DNA from: an uncultured Polaribacter sp.
GTDB lineage: Bacteria > Bacteroidota > Bacteroidia > Flavobacteriales > Flavobacteriaceae
Length of the DNA: 48,466 nucleotides
Reading direction: 5' to 3'
NCBI RefSeq assembly: GCF_947501385.1
Contig: NZ_CANMVP010000033.1
Span: forward strand, 1 to 48,466
A program made the position numbers and the translations under genes. Within the stretch, counting starts at the first letter, position 1, and each line of letters opens with the position of its first letter. The notes beneath the pieces are model-generated. The model was given only the letters and a program-made list of their open reading frames with translations, made no database searches and was not told the DNA's origin. Positions 42,450-48,466 of this stretch are shown here, one piece after another.

Positions 42450-43607
42450 TTAGTTAATAAATATTTTATTTTGTTCAATGGTATATTCAACGCCGTAAGA
42501 AGCGTGTAAACCTTCTAAAACTTCGTACACTGAAATATCACCAAAATTTGCGTTGTAAATTTCTTCATTTAAATTTGGGTTATTATTCACAATTGTTACG
42601 TTGTAATGACGTTCCATTTTTTTAAGCATGTTCTTAAACGATGTGTTTTTAAAAATTAACTTTCCTTCAATCCAGGATGTATAATTGTATGTATTTACTT
42701 TTTCTTGATTAATGATTTTTGATTGTTTATTGTAAATTCCTTTAAAGCTAGGTTCTAGCATATGACTTATAGTCATTTTTCCTTTTTTTTGTTTGTTTAC
42801 ATCATAAGTAGTATGTATTTTATCTAAACCTACTAAACCTTCAACCAATACAACATCGGTTGATACATCTTCTGGATATGTACTTACATTGAACTGAGTA
42901 CCAAATACCCGAATATTTAGCTCCTCGGCGTTAACGATAAATGCATTTTTTTTGTTTTTAGTTACATCAAAAAAACCTTCGCCATTTAAAAAAACCTTTC
43001 TTTCCATATCAGGTAAAAACTTTACAGGGTATTTAAATGTAGAACCTGCATTCAAATAAACATGCGTACCATCTGACAGAAATAACTCAAATCTTTTACC
43101 GTATGGAACTGTTATGGTATTATAGCTTAATTCTTGTATTTCATTTGTACCGTTATACGCAATTACATTCCCTTTTTGATTTCCCACAACGGCACCATTT
43201 TTATTAACGATTGGCGAGTTTATTTGTTCAGAAATAACCTTTACGTCACCGTTTTCCAACTGAAGTGTTACATTTTCATTAGGAATTATTAATGTATTAT
43301 TCGTCTTAAAATATCCTTGCTGATAAAAATAGCCCACTGAAAATAGGATTAAAATAGCGGCAGCATATTTAAAGAATGTTTGATACACTCTTTTAACTGG
43401 TTTCTCTCTCTCTTTTGTTTTATTGATAATTTTTTGATACGCTTCTTCTGCATTCACATTGCTATACGCCGTATCTAACTGTTGATTTATCCTTACAAAC
43501 TCTTTAAAAGATGCTTTATTTTTGTTATCTTTCAACCAAGCTCTTAATATCTTAAGTTCTTCTAAAGAGATCTTATCCGTTAGGTATTTTATAATTATTT
43601 TTTCCAA
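42450..43607 (-). CDS. FecR-family anti-sigma factor
   Basis: A 385-residue inner-membrane protein. A cytoplasmic N-terminal anti-sigma part (residues 1-75) is followed by one membrane helix at about 78-95. A periplasmic FecR domain comes next (ITVPYGKRFELFLSDGTHVYLNAGSTFKYPV, FLNGEGFFDVTKNKKNAFIVNAEELNIRVFGTQFNVSTY), then a C-terminal DUF4974-like domain (LIFKNTSFKNMLKKMERHYNV). It holds the sigma factor until the STN domain of SusC signals. The gene is divergent from the sigma gene, with 121 bp between the starts, which is less common than a co-directional fecI-fecR pair. Confidence 0.95.
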   Translation of the reverse strand: MEKIIIKYLTDKISLEELKILRAWLKDNKNKASFKEFVRINQQLDTAYSNVNAEEAYQKIINKTKEREKPVKRVYQTFFKYAAAILILFSVGYFYQQGYFKTNNTLIIPNENVTLQLENGDVKVISEQINSPIVNKNGAVVGNQKGNVIAYNGTNEIQELSYNTITVPYGKRFELFLSDGTHVYLNAGSTFKYPVKFLPDMERKVFLNGEGFFDVTKNKKNAFIVNAEELNIRVFGTQFNVSTYPEDVSTDVVLVEGLVGLDKIHTTYDVNKQKKGKMTISHMLEPSFKGIYNKQSKIINQEKVNTYNYTSWIEGKLIFKNTSFKNMLKKMERHYNVTIVNNNPNLNEEIYNANFGDISVYEVLEGLHASYGVEYTIEQNKIFIN

Positions 43608-43728
43608 TGATTGGTTTGTTTTGTTTTACGTGTGACGCAAAAAAGATATTACACCCTTAACAAAAAGTTAAATATTTTTTTAATCTTTACCTTTTAGATT
43701 TTATTACCTTACAAAATTATCTCGTTTT

Positions 43729-44289
43729 ATGATGAAGAGTAACTCTTTATGGATTCGTATTCAGCAACATGATGAATTGGCGTTAAAAGAACTTTTCAAC
43801 CTCTACTATAAACCTCTTTGTTCTTATACTGTACAATTCACACAACGCATGCCCGATGCGGAAGATTTGGTGCAAAGTGTTTTTGTGAAACTTTGGATGA
43901 AACGAGAAAGTTTAACGATTAATACATCTATAAAATCTTATTTATATAAAGCAGTGTATAATGCCTACATAGATAAATTTAGGAAAAATAAAAAAAAAGA
44001 AGATTTTTTTGAAAATCTAAAATATGAAGCCATGTCTTTTGAATTGGAGGATGATGAGAATGAATTGCATGCTAAAATCGAAAAATTAAAAAGTATTGTA
44101 AATGATTTACCCGAACGGTGTAAAGAAATTTTACTACTTAGTAAATGGGAAGGATACAAACACCGAGAGATTGCAGAACAACTAAATATCTCATTAAAAA
44201 CTGTAGAAGGGCAATTACGTATTGCTTATATTAAAATTCGAAAAGGTTTTGATAAGGATGATAAATTAATTTTGTTTTTTTTAAAATAG
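43729..44289 (+). CDS. ECF RNA polymerase sigma factor, FecI/SigZ-like
   Basis: A 186-residue sigma-70 family factor. Region 2 spans about residues 15-85 (LKELFNLYYKPLCSYTVQF, DAEDLVQSVFVKLW, IKSYLYKAVYNAYIDKFRK). Region 4 spans about 118-172 (IVNDLPERCKEILLLSKWEGYKHREIAEQLNISLKTVEGQLRIAYIKIRK). This is the short two-domain layout of the Bacteroidota ECF group that works with FecR and an STN-bearing SusC. It is transcribed away from fecR and the transporter operon, so it may be autoregulated from the shared 121-bp gap. A double Met start is present; either would serve. Confidence 0.95.
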   Translation: MMKSNSLWIRIQQHDELALKELFNLYYKPLCSYTVQFTQRMPDAEDLVQSVFVKLWMKRESLTINTSIKSYLYKAVYNAYIDKFRKNKKKEDFFENLKYEAMSFELEDDENELHAKIEKLKSIVNDLPERCKEILLLSKWEGYKHREIAEQLNISLKTVEGQLRIAYIKIRKGFDKDDKLILFFLK

Positions 44290-44333
44290 CGCTGCTTTTT
44301 TAATTTAATTTTGAAGGATGTTTGAGTAGTGAG

Positions 44334-44428
44334 TAGCTTTTGCTGGCGCAGCTCTTTATAGTTGTGGAAGGAGGTACGAATGGAGCAAGCTATCATGTGC
44401 TGCAGTAGTATGGGGATTTAAACGCTAT
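44334..44428 (+). repeat. 96-bp dispersed repeat, copy 2
   Basis: Nearly identical to 23442-23537 and in the same orientation, 45 bp after the sigma-factor stop. The right end again is GGGGATTTAAACGCTAT, but the left arm ATAGCGTTT found at copy 1 is missing. A GC-rich stretch with GGCGCGCC follows at 44436-44443, then the short repeat TTGGCTTTGCTCAGGAT at 44447-44463. Confidence 0.8.
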
Positions 44429-44563
44429 GGGCGTGTGGCGCGCCTTTTGGCTTTGCTCAGGATAAGTTTTATAAACAGAAGATAGAGACAATTTGAAAAA
44501 CAGCTCTTGAATTTTGATTTGTGAGAAGTTATAATTTAGTTTCTTCAAATATTACCTTGTTAA

Positions 44564-44677
44564 TTATTCGATTTTTTCCATTAACATCTGAAACCTTTCT
44601 TCTCTGACTAATGGGTGGATATGCATTGCTGAAATTACAATGTCTTGTGGTTTCAGATTGTTTTTTGCTTGTGCCAT
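44564..44677 (-). CDS. Very short gene, likely truncated regulator remnant
   Basis: From the Met at 44677 it codes for 37 residues beginning MAQAKNNLKPQDIVI. A longer reading from 44761 would run through the palindromes described below and is unlikely. The NLKPQDIVI start resembles small winged-helix proteins found near HipA/RES-type toxin-antitoxin genes, but such proteins are much longer and the rest here (HPLVREERFQMLMEKIE) looks like a different C-terminal end. A deletion joining the two ends of one gene is a plausible explanation. It lies behind hipA on the same strand. Confidence 0.35.
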   Translation of the reverse strand: MAQAKNNLKPQDIVISAMHIHPLVREERFQMLMEKIE

Positions 44678-44689
44678 CTTAATATTTTG

Positions 44690-44771
44690 TATTGTGATAT
44701 GCAATATGAAAAAATTATTATATAAATCTACCCTTAGACTATTTAATATCGCATATTGCAATACGCGATAT
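44690..44771. promoter_or_regulatory. Two related operator-like palindromes
   Basis: ATATCGCATAT and ATACGCGATAT (44746-44771) form an 11-bp inverted repeat with one mismatch around a TTGCAA-centred core. A second near-palindrome, TATTGTGATATGCAATA, lies at 44690-44706, closer to the 44677 start codon. Both contain GATAT and GCAAT words. The position, in the gap between the hipA stop and the small gene, fits autoregulatory operators. The first is also followed by TTTTT on the plus strand, but no plus-strand gene ends here. Confidence 0.45.
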
Positions 44772-44811
44772 CTTTTTATATAAAATACCTTTAAAATGAT
44801 AAGGGTATTTT

Positions 44812-46065
44812 TTATGAAATATTAAAAGCTTTATTTATTATCTGTTGCTCTTTGTTTGAAATCCCTATTTCTTTAGCTACTTCTTTCCACATAGCCACTA
44901 CCGCTAGCACTTCATTTATAATTGTATTCATTTCCTCTTCGTCCAAACGAAAGTATTCTCCAACGCTTTTTGCCAGCTCATAATCAAGGGCATTGTTATC
45001 TATATCGATATTTAATGCTAATCCGTCTTTGTCTATGGATGGGTTGATATCATAGGCGGGTGATAATACCCAACCTTTATCGGTGAGTATAAATCCGTGG
45101 TTTCTTAAATGATCGTCTGTATTTGAAATGGCTATATTGAATACCATTCTTCGCCATAATTGTTCCAAATTTTCATCTACCATTGCGCCATGGGTCTGGA
45201 TGAATTCTGCTAGGTCTAAATAACTTGCAGGCTGGTCTCTTATAGTATCTTCATTATTTCCTGTCATGGTCATTGCCGATGCAAAATGTACTCTTTCTCC
45301 CCTATCTCTATCGAATCGTTTGGTAAAAAAGGTATGGTATGTACCTGTAATTTTTTGAGTTCTGCATTCGGACATCTTAATGCCAGCTCTTGTGGCGAGT
45401 TGATACGCTAGGTATTCCCAAGCTGCTTTATCTATGGTATCATTTTTGGCAGGGAATTTTGCGATCCAAAGGTTTTTATCGTTGTCTAGAATATTGGCCT
45501 TTGGTCTGGCACCTCCTAATGAAGATCCTGACGCCATCAATACTGCCAACCATTTTTTTACCTCCTCACTATCTTCGTCATTTTCAAAATTCTTTGCTGC
45601 TTCTTGTAGCTCTCTGATGGATGACCAAGGTGGTGTTGGTGTTTGGTTTTTGTCATCTAAAAAAGAGCCGTTCAAATCTGTTTTAAAGCGCAATGCTCCC
45701 ATGCGACTCTCATCATACACACCCAATAAATAATCTATTTCATAGAGTGTTTTTGCTCTTTCCTCTTTTTCTCTTGCTCTTTGTGCTTCCCTACGTTTCA
45801 TTAATGTACGTCCCCAAGTATCTGGCATGCTATCTAAAAAGATACCGAAATTTTCTTTATTATTGGGATATTGTGGGCCTCCGTAGAATTGTATGTCTGG
45901 GTCGAGCAATAGTTGCTGTTTGGATTTTATCCAATCTTTGTTGTACTCAAAACTAAAGGCCTTTTTTCCTTTGGCAGATAGTGCCGAAAGTGTACCAATT
46001 AATTGAGGTTCTTGCATTGGTTTCCAATGTGCGTAAACGTATATATCTTGTTTGCCCTTTGCCAT
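44812..46065 (-). CDS. hipA: HipA-family toxin kinase
   Basis: A 417-residue Ser/Thr kinase-like toxin of a type II toxin-antitoxin pair. In E. coli, HipA phosphorylates glutamyl-tRNA synthetase and halts translation. The N-subdomain runs to about residue 130. The Gly-rich loop GSSLGGARPKAN lies at 180-191, with candidate autophosphorylation serines 181-182. Lys203 fits the ATP-binding lysine (WIAKF). The catalytic segment is SNTDDHLRNHGF (314-325), and the metal-binding Asp339 is in AYDINP. All key residues are present, so the protein is probably active. It lies 59 bp behind the antitoxin gene, a wider gap than usual, filled by a REP-like repeat. Confidence 0.92.
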   Translation of the reverse strand: MAKGKQDIYVYAHWKPMQEPQLIGTLSALSAKGKKAFSFEYNKDWIKSKQQLLLDPDIQFYGGPQYPNNKENFGIFLDSMPDTWGRTLMKRREAQRAREKEERAKTLYEIDYLLGVYDESRMGALRFKTDLNGSFLDDKNQTPTPPWSSIRELQEAAKNFENDEDSEEVKKWLAVLMASGSSLGGARPKANILDNDKNLWIAKFPAKNDTIDKAAWEYLAYQLATRAGIKMSECRTQKITGTYHTFFTKRFDRDRGERVHFASAMTMTGNNEDTIRDQPASYLDLAEFIQTHGAMVDENLEQLWRRMVFNIAISNTDDHLRNHGFILTDKGWVLSPAYDINPSIDKDGLALNIDIDNNALDYELAKSVGEYFRLDEEEMNTIINEVLAVVAMWKEVAKEIGISNKEQQIINKAFNIS

Positions 46066-46091
46066 TTTATACTTTATTTACGATGAACAGT

Positions 46092-46116
46092 TTGCCGCGC
46101 TTCGCTCGCAATGACG
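46092..46116. repeat. REP-like element between hipB and hipA
   Basis: The sequence TGCCGCGCTTCGCTCGCAATG followed by ACG is the complement of a widespread intergenic repeat type (CGTCATTGCGAGCGAAGCG). It is much more GC-rich than its surroundings and sits in the 59-bp gap between the two toxin-antitoxin genes. It could lower the toxin to antitoxin ratio by mRNA structure. Confidence 0.6.
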
Positions 46117-46124
46117 ACCTTACT

Positions 46125-46412
46125 TTAAATTAAGTCGAGGTCTTGGAGTTTTCTACCAAATTCATCATCTGCAGCAAGTTTTAAAAAATCGTCTTGTAAA
46201 CCCAATACCCGTAATACATTAAAATAGGCACCTATTGCCACACTAGGATTTCCTGTTTCTATTAGGTACACGGTGCTCCTAACAATGTCTGCTCTTTCAG
46301 CAACTTGCTCTTGTGTTAGCTTCCTTCTCTTACGCGCTAACTTTATATTCTCGCCCATCTGTTTTAGCATATCCTGATGCTTCGGAAACAGTATTTGTTT
46401 TTTCTTAGCCAT
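46125..46412 (-). CDS. hipB: HipB-like XRE-family antitoxin/repressor
   Basis: A 95-residue DNA-binding protein from the Met at 46412 (MAKKKQILFPKH). The helix-turn-helix spans about residues 17-70 (GENIKLARKRRKLTQEQVAERADIVRSTVYLIETGNPSV). The open frame extends upstream to 46541, but a candidate promoter box at 46436-46443 would then lie inside the gene, so the shorter start is preferred. As in HipBA systems, it should bind and inhibit HipA and repress the operon. The usual order, antitoxin first, is kept. Confidence 0.88.
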   Translation of the reverse strand: MAKKKQILFPKHQDMLKQMGENIKLARKRRKLTQEQVAERADIVRSTVYLIETGNPSVAIGAYFNVLRVLGLQDDFLKLAADDEFGRKLQDLDLI

Positions 46413-46435
46413 CACTAAATGATTGTTATTTCCTA

Positions 46436-46443
46436 CAAATATA
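46436..46443 (-). promoter_or_regulatory. Candidate -7 box of the hipBA promoter
   Basis: On the minus strand the sequence is TATATTTG, a full match to the Bacteroidota -7 consensus TAnnTTTG, 24 bp before the preferred hipB start. No exact TTTG is seen at the -33 distance. The surrounding TATATATAG-type dyads could be the site of autoregulation. Confidence 0.4.
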
Positions 46444-46614
46444 CTATATATGATTGAAATAACACTCATTTTAATTTTTTCACCTATATCTATTCTGCTA
46501 GTTTTGTACCAAAATTTGGCAAATACTTTATTTTTTGCCAACGTTTAATTTGTAATTTCCTTCTATATAACATTCTTTAAAATAGCTAGTCCACTCCTTT
46601 TACCTGCACTTTAT

Positions 46615-46665
46615 GTTCACTTTTTTACAAGGTTCATTATTCGTGAACAAGGTTAAATCATGAAC
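46615..46665. promoter_or_regulatory. Four-half-site symmetric array
   Basis: The 6-bp words GTTCAC (46615), GTTCAT (46632), GTGAAC (46643) and ATGAAC (46660) occur in that order with start distances of 17, 11 and 17 bp. Two direct-repeat pairs thus face each other around one dyad. A fifth GTTCAT lies at 46728. The array is in the 198-bp gap upstream of hipB and behind the DnaC-like fragment. It may be a repressor or recombinase binding array; the partner is unknown. Confidence 0.45.
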
Positions 46666-46739
46666 AGGATATCTCGCTAAATTCTACTCGGTTCTCTGGT
46701 GAAAAGTGCTTTTTGTATTCAAGCGGTGTTCATTGATTT

Positions 46740-47189
46740 TCACTTTCGTTTGTCTTTTGAACTATTATTAAAAGCAATTAAATTGAATAGTTCTCGCATC
46801 CTACTTCTTACTCTGTTCCCATACTGTTGTTCGATTTCTGATGCTGATAGATTTGTAGTGGTGTGCGTTTTTAATTTTTTACTTATGAATAGATCGTACC
46901 GACTTAATATAATTTCTGCCATGACATTGCACTCATTCCCGAAGTATTTTAAGTTGCTTTCCGTTCCTAAATCATCAAAGCAGATTAGATTGCATTTGGG
47001 CTGGTACAAATTTCCTTTGCTATATCTGTAGACTACCTCATAGCCCTCTTGTATAAATTCAAAACTTACATCTCTACACGATTTTACATAATACTTATAT
47101 TTCCAAACTCTAACCAAAGCAAAAACCACTATCAGAATGGACTTTTTCACTTTCCCCTTAGGGGAAATGTCCGTAGGACAAAGGGGCAA
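46740..47189 (-). pseudogene. Fragment of a DnaC-like P-loop ATPase
   Basis: The open frame codes for 149 residues, but only about residues 36-149 look like a real protein. Walker B is LICFDDLG, followed by GNECNVMAEIILSRYDLF and the sensor/arginine-finger end THTTTNLSASEIEQQYGNRVRSRMRELFNLIAF, typical of helicase-loader ATPases of phages and mobile elements. Walker A and the whole N-terminal part are missing. The first 14 residues (MPLCPTDISPKGK) are translated from the dispersed repeat at 47150-47186, so the apparent start is an accident. Most likely a truncated, dead gene from a prophage or integrative element. Confidence 0.75.
47150..47186. repeat. Double-hairpin dispersed repeat
   Basis: TTTCCCC/GGGGAAA (47151-47167, loop TTA) is followed at once by TGTCC/GGACA (47168-47180, loop GTA) and AAAGGGG. 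This compact two-stem GC-rich unit is unlike the surrounding AT-rich DNA and resembles intergenic repeats that I recall from Flavobacteriaceae genomes. It sits at the break point of the DnaC-like fragment. Confidence 0.6.
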
Positions 47190-47199
47190 AAAGGACTAT

Positions 47200-47862
47200 T
47201 TAAAACCCCTTCAACACCTTTACCCCATGTACCGGTTGCTGCACACCCGTAGTACTAGAAATCCCACTAGGTACTCCAAACTCATAGACAAACTGCCAGT
47301 TGTTTTTGGTGGTATAACTGCCCAGGATTTGAAGCCGACTTTGCGTGTCAAACCCTAAGCCCAGTCCGAATTTAGAACGAATCCTTGTCAAGGTTTCCGT
47401 TTGAGTAGTGGCGATTCGGAGGGTGTCTACCCGTAAGAGGTATTTGGGAAAGAGCGGTTTGTAGTTGAATTCAGAAGAGAGCAAATCTCCATTAAATTTA
47501 TTAAAGATGGTAAAGCGTCCGTCTAGCAAGCTATCTTTCACTTGGACTTCAAACTGCTTGACGGAATCTATCGGGATGCTTTCTTTGGGAGTGGCAATAG
47601 GTGTTTGAGTCCCTACTTTACGGGTAACATATACAATTTTAGGCTTGGGGTTGAGTGTGATGCCTTTGGTGCTCACATAGTGGTTAAAGATCTCCAAGGT
47701 ATCAATAATTCCTTGTCGGTATTCGGTTTTGGTGACTACTTGGGTTTCTTTGGTCGTATAGCCGCCCAGACTGGTAATGATGGCATGTCTAATCCAGTCT
47801 TTGAAGAGAAACAGCAATAAGAGTAGGGCGATTGCCAAGGCTATTTGGGTTGTTTTTTTCAT
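47200..47862 (-). CDS. Membrane-anchored protein of unknown function
   Basis: A 220-residue protein. Residues 7-24 are one hydrophobic helix after a short basic start, so it is anchored in the inner membrane with the rest outside. The soluble part is beta-rich, with a Lys/Pro-rich segment at 70-95 (NPKPKIVYVTRKVGTQTPIATPKE) and a C-terminal region (LGLGFDTQSRLQILGSYTTKNNWQFVYEFG). The type resembles small anchored proteins of phage or integrative elements, which would fit the adjacent DnaC-like fragment, but no family is recognised. Base composition is higher in GC than in neighbouring genes. Confidence 0.6.
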   Translation of the reverse strand: MKKTTQIALAIALLLLLFLFKDWIRHAIITSLGGYTTKETQVVTKTEYRQGIIDTLEIFNHYVSTKGITLNPKPKIVYVTRKVGTQTPIATPKESIPIDSVKQFEVQVKDSLLDGRFTIFNKFNGDLLSSEFNYKPLFPKYLLRVDTLRIATTQTETLTRIRSKFGLGLGFDTQSRLQILGSYTTKNNWQFVYEFGVPSGISSTTGVQQPVHGVKVLKGF

Positions 47863-47869
47863 GCTTAAA

Positions 47870-48253
47870 AAGATTCAAGGTTCTTCAAAAGGTTCAATAT
47901 TTTTCATTTAAAATTCAAGATTAGACAGGGATGAAGTTTAAAAGGTTTCAGGTTTCAAGTTTCTAGGTTTCTAGGTTAGACACGGATTTCACGAATTGGT
48001 GCCGATTTTACCGAAAAGTATTCGCAGATTTTTTTATCTTTTGTACTTTTCATATCTAATTTCCAACTGCAAACTTCTCACCTCTTCATACTCCAAAAGA
48101 TTCAATATTCTTAGTTTAAAATTCAAGGTTAAACTGGGAGGACGTTAAAAGGGTTTCAAGTTTCATGGTTTCAAGTTTAGACACGGATTTCACGAATTGG
48201 CACCGATTTTACCGAAAAGGAATGGTAGATTTTTTTATCTTTTGTATTTTTCA
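47870..48253. repeat. Tandem duplication of a 200-bp non-coding unit
   Basis: The block AGACACGGATTTCACGAATTG at 47978 recurs at 48179, and each copy continues with CCGATTTTACCGAAAAG and AGATTTTTTTATCTTTTGTA. The preceding parts (47870-47960 and 48097-48165) also match, with AAGATTCAA, TTAAAATTCAAG and AGGTTTCAAGTTTC words. The period is about 201 bp. No gene is present. Short CAAGTTTC/TCTAGGTTT and CTTCTAACTT tracts inside are slippage-prone simple repeats. Confidence 0.75.
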
Positions 48254-48313
48254 ACCTATATCAGGGACTTCTAACTTCTAACTTTGTACTTTTAACTTTC
48301 AACTTCTAACTTC

Positions 48314-48410
48314 CTGTCATCTCGACCTTGTTCCCGAGGCTTCGGGAGAGATCTCTAAAGCTAACGTTAACACGATATGAGATTCCTCGGTTCCGCTCCG
48401 CTTCGCTAGC
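48314..48410. repeat. Dispersed intergenic repeat with near-palindrome
   Basis: The stretch from CTGTCATCTCGACCTTG to TCCGCTCCGCTTCGCT contains the near-palindrome TTCCCGAGGCTTCGGGA (48331-48347) and the words GAGAGATCTCT and GAGATTCCTCGG. This resembles a repeat type that I recall as common between genes in Flavobacteriaceae. No gene is visible between 47863 and the window end. Confidence 0.5.
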
Positions 48411-48466
48411 TACCTTCCATCAAAATACATTTTGATTTCGGTAATATTTCTCCTTTATAAAGCCAA

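Noticed and set aside
44436..44443. GGCGCGCC motif as a special site
   Set aside because: A single 8-bp palindrome next to a dispersed repeat; nothing else supports a regulatory or recombination role.
44746..44771. Rho-independent terminator for hipA
   Set aside because: On the minus strand, the direction of hipA, the dyad is not followed by a U-tract. It also lies upstream of the hipA stop's neighbour gene rather than right behind hipA's 3' end in that direction.
46125..46541. Longer HipB-like protein starting at 46541
   Set aside because: The extra 43 residues are hydrophobic and unlike antitoxins, and a full -7 match (TATATTTG) lies inside that extension. The start at 46412 begins with a normal basic antitoxin N-terminus.
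47870..48253. Repeats that might suggest a CRISPR array
   Set aside because: There are only two units of about 200 bp, and the intervening sequence is itself duplicated rather than unique. No cas genes are present.

Overview
The window is chromosomal DNA of an AT-rich member of the Bacteroidota, most likely the family Flavobacteriaceae. The evidence is two SusC/SusD pairs, a hybrid two-component sensor, a FecI/FecR-type sigma/anti-sigma pair, lipoproteins with short LxxC signal peptides, signal peptides ending in GQ or SQ, fused GldF-GldG-type ABC permeases, and a general lack of strong Shine-Dalgarno sequences. No tRNA, rRNA, CRISPR array or complete transposase was seen. The genus cannot be fixed from what is visible.

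1-6265 is a left-hand accessory block. Five or six small transcription units, all on the plus strand, are separated by related 120-190 bp elements. Several units have short inverted complementary sequences just before and just after the gene. This is the layout of a gene-cassette array with divergent attC-like sites and no visible integrase. The cassette genes are small membrane, secreted or cytoplasmic proteins of unknown role. The block ends in a broken, short-type DNA polymerase III alpha gene (DnaE2/ImuC-like). It is joined near its catalytic Asp-x-Asp motif to the signal-peptide start of another cassette gene.

6740-23056 is a polysaccharide utilisation locus on the minus strand. Read in the direction of transcription it encodes a hybrid two-component sensor (HTCS), SusC, SusD, an (alpha/alpha)-type lipoprotein, a GH130 enzyme, an MFS sugar transporter, a second large lipoprotein and a GH13 lipoprotein. 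Two identical 10-bp palindromes, 21 bp apart, lie upstream of susC and are the likely HTCS operator. The gene set suggests uptake of an oligosaccharide through SusCD, periplasmic trimming, MFS import and cytosolic GH130 cleavage, probably of a mannose-containing glycan.

23057-23701 is a gene-free stretch with nested palindromes and a 96-bp dispersed repeat that recurs at 44334-44428.

23702-44289 is a second large locus. A plus-strand ECF sigma factor is divergent from a minus-strand FecR anti-sigma factor. Then, all on the minus strand, come SusC with an STN signalling domain, SusD, a DUF4843 lipoprotein, a PKD-like lipoprotein, a strong hairpin, an ABC exporter (two paralogous GldF-GldG fusion permeases around one ATPase), a two-lobed M16 metallopeptidase and a TonB-dependent outer-membrane barrel. 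No carbohydrate enzyme is present. The set looks more like a peptide or small-molecule import/processing/export system than a glycan locus, and it is the most interesting unit here.

44290-48466 is a decayed accessory region. It has a HipB/HipA toxin-antitoxin pair split by a REP-like repeat, a truncated small gene behind operator-like palindromes, a DnaC-like ATPase fragment whose apparent start is made of a dispersed repeat, a membrane-anchored protein of unknown role, and a 200-bp tandem duplication followed by more dispersed repeats.
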